Positions 7,121 to 16,083 of a stretch of 64,000 bases of DNA are shown here, piece by piece. Source of the stretch: an uncultured Prevotella sp. (GTDB lineage Bacteria; Bacteroidota; Bacteroidia; Bacteroidales; Bacteroidaceae); contig CAMHTW010000004.1 in NCBI GenBank assembly GCA_946188165.1, positions 1 to 64,000 of the forward strand. Direction: 5' to 3'. A program made the position numbers and the translations under genes. Numbering within the stretch: the stretch's first letter is position 1; every line of letters begins with the position of its first letter. The notes under the pieces were generated by a model, which saw only the letters and a program-made list of their open reading frames with translations, was not told the origin of the DNA and ran no database searches.

Positions 7121-8377
7121 TCACTTCTTTTCCAACACTTTGTATTCTGCTTTCAATTTCTTCTCGCCATCAATCGTGTATGAGAGCAATGCTTGGAAAC
7201 TTCTATCTTCGTTTACAAGCAAGAACTGAGTTCCGTTTTGACGTTCGCGGATATTATAGGAGATACTGTTTTCATTGTCGCTTTTTAATTGTTGCACGTA
7301 TTTCCTTGCTCTGTCTTGGTCGGCTCTTGATGGCTTCGATTTTTTTAAGTCTTCGATTTTCTTTCTTAATCTTGCTTTTGCAGGTCTGATTTCTGCCATA
7401 TAACCATTGTATGCGGTCTGGGTTATTCGTTTGGCTTTGTATGCCATTTCCAAATTCGCTCCCAATTTGTTCATGCCTATGGTCAACATCTCGATATATT
7501 CGTCAGCATCTATGTTATAATTGCCACTTTCAATCAAGTAGCGTGCCCATCGATAAACGGCTTGGTTCTCACCTTTAATATTATATGCATTGTGCTCGTA
7601 GTCGTATAACATTGCAGCCTGCGTTAGCTCTTTCTCGCTAACAAACGGGCCATAATAACCGACTCCCACCAACTTCCCGTCTTGGTCGCAGGCGTACCAT
7701 TGTTTCCAATCGTCATCATATATCTTGTAATCCGGGTGTTTGTCGCTTGTATAGTAGTTCTCCTCTTTCGGGAATGATGTGACGATATGCTTCAAGCGAC
7801 TCTCAAAATTGTAAGCATTCAAGTCCTCTAACCACTGCCACTCTGCATCTGCATCAGTGTAGCCCTCTCGATAATTGGGATTCTTTTTCTTCACCGTTCT
7901 TGTTTCTTTGTGGAGTGTCAAATAGTCCTTCCAACTATATGTTACTTTCCTTTCGGTATATTTTGCGTATTCCTCTTGTTGATGCTTCTTGTATTCGCTG
8001 AGCATATTATATGCCCGACCTACTAGTTTACCAGTTTTAGCAGCATCCTCTTCCTCTCTACTTACAAAACGCCACTTCTTATAATCATACGCATCCTTTA
8101 CAATCTGCAAAGACCTCTCATCTTTCACCTTTTTGACCTTATTGTTTATCAGGCTGTCAATGACATTAACAATACCCAAGCGGAAAGCATTAGCCTCCAT
8201 AATCTGTTCGTTTTCTATTCTCGCCTGTTCCTCGGCCTTTCTCTTTGCTTCTATCGTATCACCAACTTCGTACTCTTCCGTCACGAGGATGTATTCGTCA
8301 CGATAATTCTTCTCTTGTGCAGCGACATTCTGCGACATCATGGCAGTAATACCACAAATAAGAACTATTTTTTTCAT
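7121..8377 (-). CDS. exported protein of unknown function, 418 residues
   Basis: A clear signal peptide (MKKIVLICGITAMMSQNVAAQ) precedes a highly charged, Lys/Glu/Tyr-rich helical body with no membrane segment and no catalytic motif I recognise. Two stretches look able to form coiled coil (EAKRKAEEQARIENEQIMEA near residue 42, and RPAKARLRKKIEDLKKSKPS near residue 330). Two bases separate it from the lipoprotein gene upstream, so the two form an operon. The C-terminal part (GTQFLLVNEDRSFQALLSYT) could be a small beta domain. A periplasmic or surface role is inferred. Confidence 0.8.
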   Translation of the reverse strand: MKKIVLICGITAMMSQNVAAQEKNYRDEYILVTEEYEVGDTIEAKRKAEEQARIENEQIMEANAFRLGIVNVIDSLINNKVKKVKDERSLQIVKDAYDYKKWRFVSREEEDAAKTGKLVGRAYNMLSEYKKHQQEEYAKYTERKVTYSWKDYLTLHKETRTVKKKNPNYREGYTDADAEWQWLEDLNAYNFESRLKHIVTSFPKEENYYTSDKHPDYKIYDDDWKQWYACDQDGKLVGVGYYGPFVSEKELTQAAMLYDYEHNAYNIKGENQAVYRWARYLIESGNYNIDADEYIEMLTIGMNKLGANLEMAYKAKRITQTAYNGYMAEIRPAKARLRKKIEDLKKSKPSRADQDRARKYVQQLKSDNENSISYNIRERQNGTQFLLVNEDRSFQALLSYTIDGEKKLKAEYKVLEKK

Positions 8378-8379
8378 AT

Positions 8380-9267
8380 TTATTGTTTTTTATATTGTTT
8401 ACCATCCCATCTGTATGTCACACCACGCAAACCATTGGCTAAATCATAAACACCATTGGTCTTTGATGAAAGCACTTTCAATTCAAGCCAATAGTCATCA
8501 CCCGTCAAGTCCATCATTGCACCATTACTCCAACGAATAGAAATGTGCATCGTGGGTTTGTAATCCATTTCGGGGTCGCCCCAGTTGATACCATGCTGAT
8601 ACATACATTCGATTATTTCATTTCTACCATCGCCGTCAAGGTCGTAACTCACCGATTTCTTCATATCTGTCTCATAACTCTTTTCCTGCTCATCAGGAGT
8701 AAACAATGTATTCGGTGATATTGTTAAAAGAGCCTCTGCTCCCTCTGGCTGGGGCTTTGTGTAATTCTCAACCTTCACGATTCTTCCTTTTTCAAAGATA
8801 AAGCGCTCGTAGTGGGCATCGTCGCCACCATAGAAAGACCATTTGCCGTTCCATTCTTCAATGGAGTCATTTAAGAACACTCCAATGTTATTGAACTCCA
8901 CTTTGCGGAATGTGTTCGTTTCATTGTCGTAATAGACGATGACTTCGGGCAGATGTCCGCTGCCACCCGTTGACTGGCGTACAAAGGCTTCCTCCAGTCC
9001 ATCACCATCATAATCTCGCTGGTCGATGATTTCAAGAAAATCAGTGGCTTCAATTTCTGTGTTTCCGAACACGCCGTCTTTCGTAGCCCATAATTCACTG
9101 CCTCCGACAGCACCGCTTGCAGTCTCCACAATACGATATTCAATCTTTTTGCTTTCACTGCCCTGTTCTTTCTTACCGTTCCCTGCACATGCCATTATCA
9201 TAACGGAGAGGAGCATGAAAGCGGTTGTCTTGAATTTGTTGCTTAATCTTTCCATATCTTTTGGCAT
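8380..9267 (-). CDS. putative lipoprotein with FG-GAP/EF-hand-like repeats
   Basis: The 295-residue protein begins with a hydrophobic segment ending SVMIMAC, a slightly atypical lipobox, so a lipoprotein is likely. Two calcium-loop-like motifs are visible: DQRDYDGDGLEEAFVRQ (about residues 84-100) and YDLDGDGRNEIIECMY (about residues 208-223), as in FG-GAP/VCBS-type beta-propeller proteins. An in-frame ATG at 9255 (MERLSNKFK) is an equally good start. It is the first gene of a two-gene unit with the 418-residue exported protein, and its upstream region carries the candidate RNA at 9311-9497. No function is recognised. Confidence 0.8.
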   Translation of the reverse strand: MPKDMERLSNKFKTTAFMLLSVMIMACAGNGKKEQGSESKKIEYRIVETASGAVGGSELWATKDGVFGNTEIEATDFLEIIDQRDYDGDGLEEAFVRQSTGGSGHLPEVIVYYDNETNTFRKVEFNNIGVFLNDSIEEWNGKWSFYGGDDAHYERFIFEKGRIVKVENYTKPQPEGAEALLTISPNTLFTPDEQEKSYETDMKKSVSYDLDGDGRNEIIECMYQHGINWGDPEMDYKPTMHISIRWSNGAMMDLTGDDYWLELKVLSSKTNGVYDLANGLRGVTYRWDGKQYKKQ

Positions 9268-9310
9268 TTAGTTCGTACTTCTTTTCTGTTTCGGAGAGTC
9301 TGCACAAACT

Positions 9311-9497
9311 ATCGGGCAAAAAGAAAGCGCAGCCCAACCATATTCCTCACAGGCTTAGGACTGCCTCATACATTCTATGGAAGAAGACTGCGCTCTTAGT
9401 CGCACTCTCCTTGAATGTATGTATTGCTCTTTCCGTGCCGAGGTCCTAATTCGTGAGGAAAAGAGAGCATCTTAAATTTGTGCCTCTTACGAGAACA
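9311..9497 (-). ncRNA. structured RNA candidate, 6S-like rod
   Basis: The minus strand folds as one long rod. A closing stem pairs 9453-9460 with 9343-9350 (GTGAGGAA/TTCCTCAC) and 9443-9449 with 9355-9361 (GTCCTAA/TTAGGAC). A large asymmetric bubble follows, then 9413-9421 with 9367-9375 (GAATGTATG/CATACATTC), and a purine/pyrimidine-rich apical arm. A -7 element TAAATTTGC lies at 9502-9510 on -, placing the RNA start near 9495; the 3' end would be near the T-rich GCGCTTTCTTTTT. Closing stem, central bubble and apical arm are the layout of 6S RNA (SsrS). The family assignment is inference from shape, about even odds; the structure itself is clear. Confidence 0.55.
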
Positions 9498-9616
9498 CGC
9501 TGCAAATTTACACAAAAAACTGCAATTCCATGCCCACTAAATGCTAAAATCGCATAAAATGTGATGAAAATGGTCACTTTTTCGTTCAAGTATGCTCGGA
9601 ATGAAAGAATAATTGC

Positions 9617-9625
9617 TATCTTTGC
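9617..9625 (+). promoter_or_regulatory. -7 promoter element before a structured region
   Basis: TATCTTTGC on + matches the -7 consensus exactly, though no good TTTG -33 element lies 19-20 bases upstream. Transcription would start near 9632 and run into the folded region at 9671-9820. No reading frame follows. Confidence 0.5.
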
Positions 9626-9631
9626 GTTCAG

Positions 9632-9825
9632 AATTCGTTCTTTTTGGATATATTGGGCCAATAGTTTTTCGCACCATCTTAAAACACGACATTAACAATA
9701 CGCGAATGACGGAGGCTACGAAGCTCACACCTGACAAGCGTGGGCATTAGTAGTTATCAGCAGTGTTCGCGTAAAAGGGTCGTTTCCTTGAGATGGCGTG
9801 TTACGATATTAAGGTGGTACTATAC
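9632..9825 (+). ncRNA. candidate structured RNA with nested helices
   Basis: Four nested helices are visible. 9671-9682 pairs with 9809-9820 (10 Watson-Crick pairs of 12 plus one G-U). AACACG 9683-9688 pairs with 9797-9802. ACGCGAA 9700-9706 pairs with 9766-9772. CTGACAA 9731-9737 pairs with TTATCAG 9754-9760, flanked by CAC/GTG. A small hairpin (GAGGCT/AGCTC) sits near 9712-9726. A -7 element lies at 9617. I do not recognise an Rfam family; it is not tmRNA, RNase P RNA or SRP RNA by their conserved motifs. The end of a mobile element is an alternative. Confidence 0.45.
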
Positions 9826-9890
9826 CTACAATTTTCCGTAAAATGAATAAAATTTCTTATAATTTGTTTGGAGGTTTCAAATAAAATCCT

Positions 9891-9899
9891 TATCTTTGC
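9891..9899 (+). promoter_or_regulatory. promoter of the DUF6266-like gene
   Basis: TATCTTTGC is preceded by TTTG at 9867-9870, exactly 20 bases upstream. This is a full -33/-7 match and places the start near 9906, giving a 5' leader of about 120 bases. Confidence 0.75.
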
Positions 9900-9908
9900 A
9901 CACATCAT

Positions 9909-9977
9909 ATCTCCAATACATATCCAATATATCTCCAATACATCTCCAATACATCTCCAATAAATAGAATTGGAGAT
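9909..9977 (+). repeat. five 11-bp phased repeats plus an inverted copy in a 5' leader
   Basis: ATCTCCAAT occurs at 9909, 9931, 9942 and 9953, and as ATATCCAAT at 9920, exactly 11 bases apart. A reverse-complement copy, ATTGGAGAT, follows at 9969-9977. The array begins about three bases after the predicted transcription start. Confidence 0.85.
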
Positions 9978-10026
9978 ATAATAGAGTAAAAATAGAGTTC
10001 AATATGAAATTAATATAAGAATTATT

Positions 10027-10956
10027 ATGGCAGAAATGACGAAAGACATGTACGGTGCTATCGGTAGAGTCGGTAACAAGACGTACTACCAGCGTGGAGG
10101 AAAGACCATCGCAAGGACTATTACTACGCCGAAGAATCCCAAGACGGAGGACCAGTCGCTACAGCGGGTTCTTCTTAAGGCTGTAATTAAGAGCTACAGC
10201 AAGTTAAAGGAAATCTGTAATCATTCGTTCGAAGACTACAACAATGCCTTCGAGTGTATGAACAAGTTCAAGAGGGTCAATCTGATGTACCTTCGTGAGC
10301 ATGCAACAGCCCTTATGAATTCTGATCAGGGCTTGGATGGTTTTTACCAGTTTACGCCTCTCCAGAGCGAGAAGTGGACGCCCTTCGCAGCCATTATTTC
10401 CGAAGGTCATCTGCCAGCGGTCACTATGGGCATCAGTGCAGAAGAGGGTCATGTGGCATATGTCAACTCGCCTGGCCCCACCTATGCCGATTTCGTCACG
10501 GCGTGGAATCTGCAGCGCGGCGACATGCTGACGTTCGTCACCGTTCAGAAGCGTGATGGGAACTATGAAGTGACGTTTGCCCGCCTCGTGCTCGACCCCA
10601 TCAATGCTGACGGCTCGGGAGCCCCCATGACGACGGAGATAGTGGACGGTCAGGGCGGTTTTCCGTGCTCGAACCGAAAAAACGAGTTGAATTTCTCGGC
10701 CTTTGAATTCGACACCGACCACTTCAACTTTGTACTTGGTCGTGGCGGCGACGTAGTGGCTGCCGGCATCATCGTCAGCCGTGAGGACGAGAGCGGCAAC
10801 TGGCTACGCAGCAACTGCCAATTGGTACTCAACGAGGCAGCATTCGGCCCAGACCTGTGTAGTCTGGCGAAGGCTGTTGCATACAGTTACAAAGCGTCTG
10901 AGATTAACGTCGAGTCTGAACTCTATCTCAACAACGCTGATGAAGGTGGCCAATGA
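10027..10956 (+). CDS. DUF6266-like protein, 309 residues
   Basis: The N-terminus (YGAIGRVGNKTYYQRGGKTI followed by ARTITTPKNPKTEDQSLQR) matches the DUF6266 pattern G-x-I-GxxGNxxYYxRxGKxxAR...NPKTxxQxxxR. The rest is predicted beta-rich with no signal peptide, membrane span or catalytic motif I recognise. DUF6266 proteins are common in Bacteroidales, often solitary, and their role is unknown. The gene has its own consensus promoter and an unusual phased-repeat leader. It has no same-strand partner with a related role. Confidence 0.75.
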   Translation: MAEMTKDMYGAIGRVGNKTYYQRGGKTIARTITTPKNPKTEDQSLQRVLLKAVIKSYSKLKEICNHSFEDYNNAFECMNKFKRVNLMYLREHATALMNSDQGLDGFYQFTPLQSEKWTPFAAIISEGHLPAVTMGISAEEGHVAYVNSPGPTYADFVTAWNLQRGDMLTFVTVQKRDGNYEVTFARLVLDPINADGSGAPMTTEIVDGQGGFPCSNRKNELNFSAFEFDTDHFNFVLGRGGDVVAAGIIVSREDESGNWLRSNCQLVLNEAAFGPDLCSLAKAVAYSYKASEINVESELYLNNADEGGQ

Positions 10957-11038
10957 GAATCGCCGGGATGGTAAGCCCTATTTGTTTGTAAAATTAAAGA
11001 AAAACATAGTTTCTCTTTGTACTTTGCTTGCTTTTTTG

Positions 11039-11047
11039 TATCTTTGC
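11039..11047 (+). promoter_or_regulatory. lysS promoter
   Basis: TATCTTTGC preceded by TTTG at 11016-11019 with a 19-base spacer is the best consensus promoter in the window. The leader is about 20 bases. Confidence 0.8.
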
Positions 11048-11075
11048 AGCGAATTATATGATTATATAGACAAAT

Positions 11076-12860
11076 ATGAACGTTTTAGAGCTTAGTGAAC
11101 AAGAGATTGGCAGACGTGAGAGTCTGCAACAGCTGCGTGCAATGGGCATTAACCCCTACCCTGCCGCAGAGTATCCCGTAAACGCATGGAGCACCGATAT
11201 CATCGAGAACTTTGAGGACCTGCCCGTTATTGGCAAGGACGAGGAGGGCAACGACGTGCGCGAGACGGCCACAGCGGAGAACAGCCGTATGGTGAGCATC
11301 GCCGGCCGTATGATGAGCCGCCGCGTCATGGGCAAGGCTTCGTTTGTAGAATTACAGGACTCCAAAGGTCGCATCCAGGTATATATCACCCGCGACGACC
11401 TCTGCCCCGGTGAGGACAAGGAGTTATACAATACAGTATTCAAGAAGTTGTTGGACATAGGCGACTTCATTGGCATCAAGGGCTTTGTGTTCCGTACACA
11501 GACAGGCGAAATCAGCGTACACTGTAAGGAACTAACGTTGCTGTCGAAGGCCCTGAAGCCCCTGCCTATCGTAAAGTATAAGGACGGTGTGGCCTACGAC
11601 AAGTTCGACGATCCTGAACTGCGTTATCGCCAGCGTTATGTTGACCTGGTGGTTAACGAGGGCGTGAAGGACACCTTCCTGAAGCGTGCCACCATCATCC
11701 GAACCCTGCGTCGTATTCTCGACGATGCCGGCTATACGGAAGTTGACACCCCAATCCTGCAGAATATTGCCGGTGGTGCCACGGCTCGTCCGTTCATCAC
11801 CCATTTTAATGCGCTGAATCAAGATATGTACATGCGCATTGCGACAGAGCTCTACCTGAAGCGACTGATTGTTGGTGGTTTCGAGGGCGTCTATGAGATG
11901 GGCAAGAACTTCCGCAACGAGGGTATGGACAAGACTCACAACCCTGAGTTCACCTGCATGGAACTGTACGTCAGCTACAAAGACCTGCTGTGGGGCATGA
12001 CCTTCACCGAGAATATGCTGGAGCAGATTTGTACGGCTGTGAATGGTAAGCCCGAAGTTGAGATTGACGGCAACATCATCTCGTTCAAGGCACCGTTCCG
12101 TCGTTTGCCTATCCTCGACGCTATCAAGGAGAAGACCGGTTTCGACTGCGAAGGTAAGAGCGAGGACGAAATTCGCCAGTTCTGCCTGTCGAAGGGCATG
12201 GACGTTGACGAAACCATGGGTAAGGGTAAGCTCATCGACGAACTCTTCGGCGAGTTCTGCGAGGGTTCCTTCATCCAGCCTACCTTCATTACCGACTATC
12301 CTGTCGAGATGTCGCCACTGACCAAGATGCATCGCTCAAAGCCCGGACTGACCGAGCGTTTCGAGCTGATGGTCAATGGCAAGGAGCTGGCTAACGCCTA
12401 CTCTGAGCTGAACGACCCTATTGACCAGGAAGAACGTTTCGTTGAGCAGATGAAGTTGGCCGACAAGGGCGACGACGAGGCCATGATTATCGACCACGAC
12501 TTCCTACGCGCCCTGCAATATGGTATGCCTCCCACGTTCGGTATCGGTATCGGTATCGACCGTCTGGTCATGCTGCTCACGGGTAAGTTTACCATTGGCG
12601 AGGTCATGCTGTTCCCACAGATGAAGCCCGAAAAGAAGATTCCTCAGTCATCGGTAGCCGAATGGGCTGAGATTGGTGTCAGCGAGGAGTGGGTTCCCGT
12701 TCTGCGCAAGGCCGGTTTCAACCTCGTTCAGAATATAGCAACGGAGAAAGCTCAGGGTTTGCAACAGAAGATTGGCGACATCGTCAAGAAATATAAGCTC
12801 GACATGCAGAAGCCAAGCGTTGACGAGGTAGCGAAGTGGATTGAGAAGGCGCAAGCCTAA
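11076..12860 (+). CDS. lysS: lysyl-tRNA synthetase, class II
   Basis: LysRS charges tRNA-Lys. An OB-fold anticodon-binding domain (about residues 65-165, with [20 protein letters not shown]) precedes the class II catalytic core. Motif 2 is visible as [20 protein letters not shown] and motif 3 as [15 protein letters not shown]. At 594 residues it is about 90 longer than E. coli LysS. The excess includes a C-terminal helical extension of about 70 residues ([16 protein letters not shown] onward) that I recall from other Bacteroidetes enzymes. It heads a run with gpsA, pgi and a HAD phosphatase. Confidence 0.96.
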   Translation: MNVLELSEQEIGRRESLQQLRAMGINPYPAAEYPVNAWSTDIIENFEDLPVIGKDEEGNDVRETATAENSRMVSIAGRMMSRRVMGKASFVELQDSKGRIQVYITRDDLCPGEDKELYNTVFKKLLDIGDFIGIKGFVFRTQTGEISVHCKELTLLSKALKPLPIVKYKDGVAYDKFDDPELRYRQRYVDLVVNEGVKDTFLKRATIIRTLRRILDDAGYTEVDTPILQNIAGGATARPFITHFNALNQDMYMRIATELYLKRLIVGGFEGVYEMGKNFRNEGMDKTHNPEFTCMELYVSYKDLLWGMTFTENMLEQICTAVNGKPEVEIDGNIISFKAPFRRLPILDAIKEKTGFDCEGKSEDEIRQFCLSKGMDVDETMGKGKLIDELFGEFCEGSFIQPTFITDYPVEMSPLTKMHRSKPGLTERFELMVNGKELANAYSELNDPIDQEERFVEQMKLADKGDDEAMIIDHDFLRALQYGMPPTFGIGIGIDRLVMLLTGKFTIGEVMLFPQMKPEKKIPQSSVAEWAEIGVSEEWVPVLRKAGFNLVQNIATEKAQGLQQKIGDIVKKYKLDMQKPSVDEVAKWIEKAQA

Positions 12861-12861
12861 C

Positions 12862-12952
12862 GGTTAACGGTTATTGGTTATTGGTTAACGGTTATTGGTT
12901 AACGGTTATTGGTTATTGGTTAACGGTTATTGGTTATTGTTTAACGGTTATT
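12862..12952 (+). repeat. thirteen GGTTATT/GGTTAAC heptads between lysS and gpsA
   Basis: Thirteen seven-base units follow without interruption, eight GGTTATT and five GGTTAAC or GTTTAAC, starting two bases after the lysS stop and ending four bases before the gpsA ATG. The same units encode signal peptides at 58662-58780 and 59321-59411. Confidence 0.95.
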
Positions 12953-12956
12953 ATTC

Positions 12957-13952
12957 ATGTACGACTGCGGTAGAATAGCGATTATCGGTGGAGGTTCGTG
13001 GGCTACGGCCATTGCTAAGATTGTGGTGGGGAAGACTCATCACATCGGCTGGTATATGCGTCGTGACGACCGTATCGATGACTTTCGCCGTTTAGGCCAC
13101 AACCCTGCTTATCTGCAGAGTGTGCGCTTCGACATCAACGAGATATTCTTCTCCAGCGACCTCAACAAGGTTGCCGAGCAGTACGACACGCTGGTATTTG
13201 TCACACCATCGCCCTACCTCAAGAGTCACCTGAAGAAGCTCAAGACCCGCTTGCGCGACAAATTCATTGTCACCGCCATCAAGGGTATTGTGCCTGACGA
13301 GAATCTCGTGTGTAGCGAGTATTTCCATCAGGTTTACGACGTACCCTACGACAACTTAGCCTGCATCGGTGGTCCTTCGCATGCTGAAGAGGTTGCGTTG
13401 GAGCGACTCAGCTATCTGACCATTGGTTGCGCCAATCGCGAGAAAGCGCAGTCGTTTGCCGATATCCTCAGCAGTCCGTTCATCAAGACCAAGACGTCGA
13501 CGGACGTGATTGGCATCGAGTACTCCAGTGTGCTGAAGAACGTCTATGCCATCGCAGCCGGTATCTGCAACGGACTGAAGTTTGGCGACAACTTCCAAGC
13601 TGTTCTGATGGCCAATGCTGTGCAGGAGATGGGACGTTTCCTGAAGGTTATCCATCCGTTGGAGCGCAATATGTCGGACAGCGTATATATGGGCGACTTG
13701 CTGGTAACGGGCTACTCGAACTTCTCACGTAACCGCACCTTCGGAACGATGATAGGCAAGGGCTACAGCGTCAAGTCGGCTCAAATCGAGATGGAGATGA
13801 TTGCCGAGGGCTATTTTGGCACGAAGTGTATGAAGGAAATCAATCGTCACTGCCACGTCAACATGCCCATTCTGGATGCCGTGTATAATATCCTGTACGA
13901 GCGCATCAGTCCACAGATTGAAATCAAACTATTAACAGATTCATTTAGGTAA
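12957..13952 (+). CDS. gpsA: glycerol-3-phosphate dehydrogenase [NAD(P)+]
   Basis: GpsA reduces dihydroxyacetone phosphate to sn-glycerol 3-phosphate for phospholipid synthesis in the cytoplasm. The 331 residues open with the dinucleotide-binding motif [12 protein letters not shown] (residues 8-19). The catalytic lysine segment is [20 protein letters not shown]. It also has the typical [12 protein letters not shown] loop. The start codon follows directly on the heptad tract, so any ribosome-binding sequence would have to lie within repeats. pgi begins 13 bases after its stop. Confidence 0.94.
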   Translation: MYDCGRIAIIGGGSWATAIAKIVVGKTHHIGWYMRRDDRIDDFRRLGHNPAYLQSVRFDINEIFFSSDLNKVAEQYDTLVFVTPSPYLKSHLKKLKTRLRDKFIVTAIKGIVPDENLVCSEYFHQVYDVPYDNLACIGGPSHAEEVALERLSYLTIGCANREKAQSFADILSSPFIKTKTSTDVIGIEYSSVLKNVYAIAAGICNGLKFGDNFQAVLMANAVQEMGRFLKVIHPLERNMSDSVYMGDLLVTGYSNFSRNRTFGTMIGKGYSVKSAQIEMEMIAEGYFGTKCMKEINRHCHVNMPILDAVYNILYERISPQIEIKLLTDSFR

Positions 13953-13965
13953 CTATAATATTATT

Positions 13966-15321
13966 ATGAACAACATCAAACTTGACATCACAAAGGCTGC
14001 TTGCTTCCTGGAGGCAGGCGCAGTGAAGGCTTTCGAGCCAAAGGTAAAGGCCGCACAAGAGGCTTTGGAAAATGGCACATGCCCCGGTAACGATTTCTTA
14101 GGTTGGCTGCATCTGCCTACAGAGATTACACCCGCTTTCCTCGACGAGATTGAAGCAACGGCTAAGGTGCTGCGCGACAACTGCGAGGCAGTGGTTGTGG
14201 CTGGTATCGGCGGCTCTTATCTGGGTGCCCGTGCCGTCATCGAAGCCCTGAGCAACTCGTTCGGTTGGCTGATTCAGGACGGTAAGAATCCTACCATTCT
14301 TTTTGCAGGTAACAACATCGGTGAGGACTACTTGTTCGAACTGACAGAATATCTGAAAGGCAAGAAGTTCGGTGTCATCAACATCTCGAAGTCTGGTACC
14401 ACCACTGAGACTGCTCTGACCTTCCGTCTGTTGAAGAAGCAGTGCGAGGCTCAGCGCGGCAAAGATGAGGCTAAGAAGGTCATCGTGGCTGTGACCGACG
14501 CTAAGCGCGGTGCTGCCCGTACCTGTGCCGACAAGGAGGGTTACAAGAGCTTCATCATTCCCGACAATGTTGGTGGACGCTTCTCTGTGCTGACACCAGT
14601 AGGTTTACTGCCTATCGCTTGTGCCGGTTTCAACATCAAGCAGTTGGTTGCCGGTGCCCAGGATATGGAGAAGGCTTGCGCTCCCAGCGTTCCTTTCGCA
14701 GAGAACCCTGCTGCTCAGTATGCTGCCGTTCGTAACGCACTCTATGGCAAGGGCAAGAAGATTGAGATTATGGTAAACTACCAGCCCAAGCTGCACTTCG
14801 TCAGCGAGTGGTGGAAGCAGCTTTACGGCGAGTCTGAGGGTAAGGACAAGAAGGGTATCTTCCCCGCCAGCGTTGACTTCACTACCGACCTGCACTCGAT
14901 GGGTCAGTGGATTCAGGACGGCGAGCGCACCATCTTCGAGACGGTTATCTCTATCGAGGAGCCTGAGAAGAAGCTGCTGTTCCCCAGCGACGAGGAGAAC
15001 CTCGACGGTCTGAACTTCCTGGCTGGCAAGCGTGTGGACGAGGTCAACAAGATGGCTGAGTTAGGCACCCGTCTGGCTCACGTGGACGGTGGCGTGCCCA
15101 ACATCCGCATCAGCGTTCCCAAACTGAACGATTACTACATCGGTCAGCTCATCTACTTCTTCGAGATTGGCTGTGGCATCAGCGGTAACGTACTGGGTGT
15201 GAACCCATTCAATCAGCCTGGTGTGGAGGCTTACAAGAAGAATATGTTTGCCCTGCTCGACAAGCCCGGCTACGAGGAAGACAGCAAGGCCATCAAGGCA
15301 CGTCTTGAAAGTGAAAAGTAA
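13966..15321 (+). CDS. pgi: glucose-6-phosphate isomerase
   Basis: Pgi interconverts glucose 6-phosphate and fructose 6-phosphate. At 451 residues it is the short Firmicutes-like form that Bacteroidetes also use. Motifs are [13 protein letters not shown], the phosphate-binding [15 protein letters not shown], and the C-terminal [14 protein letters not shown] with the catalytic lysine region. It lies 13 bases after gpsA and 18 before the HAD gene, consistent with one transcript. Nothing unusual was seen. Confidence 0.95.
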   Translation: MNNIKLDITKAACFLEAGAVKAFEPKVKAAQEALENGTCPGNDFLGWLHLPTEITPAFLDEIEATAKVLRDNCEAVVVAGIGGSYLGARAVIEALSNSFGWLIQDGKNPTILFAGNNIGEDYLFELTEYLKGKKFGVINISKSGTTTETALTFRLLKKQCEAQRGKDEAKKVIVAVTDAKRGAARTCADKEGYKSFIIPDNVGGRFSVLTPVGLLPIACAGFNIKQLVAGAQDMEKACAPSVPFAENPAAQYAAVRNALYGKGKKIEIMVNYQPKLHFVSEWWKQLYGESEGKDKKGIFPASVDFTTDLHSMGQWIQDGERTIFETVISIEEPEKKLLFPSDEENLDGLNFLAGKRVDEVNKMAELGTRLAHVDGGVPNIRISVPKLNDYYIGQLIYFFEIGCGISGNVLGVNPFNQPGVEAYKKNMFALLDKPGYEEDSKAIKARLESEK

Positions 15322-15339
15322 CAACAACTAATCCAAAGA

Positions 15340-16083
15340 GTGGAAGAAATCATTCGACAATATTTAGAAAGACACGGCTTCGGGCAGTTCAGCCCGAAAG
15401 CCGTGCTTTTCGATATGGACGGTGTCATTTACGACTCCATGCCCAACCACGCTGTTTCGTGGCACGACGCCATGAAGGATTTCGGACTCGACATGCCTTA
15501 CGAGGGCGCTTACCAGTATGAGGGCATGCGTGGCGTAGAAACCATCAAGACGCTGGCCCGTGCTCAGTGGAACAGGGAATTGACTGACGAGGAAGCCCAG
15601 AAGATGTATGCTCACAAGGCTGAGGTTTTCGCACATCAGTGCCAGCAGACACCTGCCCGTATCATGTCAGGCATCAAGGATTTGATGCAGCATATCAAGG
15701 ACAACGGCTGGAAGATATGCGTGGTAACGGGTAGTGCCCAACATGCGCTGCTCGACAAGTTGCTGATTGATTTCGAAGGATTGCTTCGCGAAGAATTGAT
15801 CGTGACGGCTTTCGATGTCAAACACGGAAAGCCCAATCCGGAACCCTATCTTATTGGCATGCAGAAATGTGGTGTAGAGCCTTTCGAGACTATGGTCGTC
15901 GAGAATGCGCCCTTAGGGGTTCGTGCCGCCGTAGCAGCCCGTTGCTTTACTGTTGCTGTCAACACAGGTCCCCTGCCCGACGAGACGTTACTAAAAGAAG
16001 GGGCTAACCTTATATTTCCTCAGATGACTGCTCTTGCTCAGGCATATCACCTGTTGTATCCATCTGCGTGTCGCGCTGAATAG
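15340..16083 (+). CDS. HAD-superfamily phosphatase, beta-phosphoglucomutase-like
   Basis: The 247-residue HAD hydrolase has motif I FDMDGVIYDS (nucleophile and acid/base Asp near residues 25-27), motif II VVTGSAQ, motif III lysine in KHGKPNPEPY, and motif IV VVENAPLGVRAA. A helical cap lies between motifs I and II, as in beta-phosphoglucomutase and sugar phosphatases. The start is GTG at 15340; no upstream ATG fits. It follows pgi by 18 bases, so a sugar-phosphate substrate is plausible but unproven. Its last 74 bases overlap the convergent lipoprotein gene. Confidence 0.85.
   Translation: MEEIIRQYLERHGFGQFSPKAVLFDMDGVIYDSMPNHAVSWHDAMKDFGLDMPYEGAYQYEGMRGVETIKTLARAQWNRELTDEEAQKMYAHKAEVFAHQCQQTPARIMSGIKDLMQHIKDNGWKICVVTGSAQHALLDKLLIDFEGLLREELIVTAFDVKHGKPNPEPYLIGMQKCGVEPFETMVVENAPLGVRAAVAARCFTVAVNTGPLPDETLLKEGANLIFPQMTALAQAYHLLYPSACRAE

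Noticed and set aside
9632..9825. tmRNA, RNase P RNA or SRP RNA
   Set aside because: None of their conserved sequence motifs or end structures is present.
12862..12952. CRISPR-like or direct-repeat array
   Set aside because: Units are seven bases with no spacers and no cas genes nearby; it is a tandem repeat.
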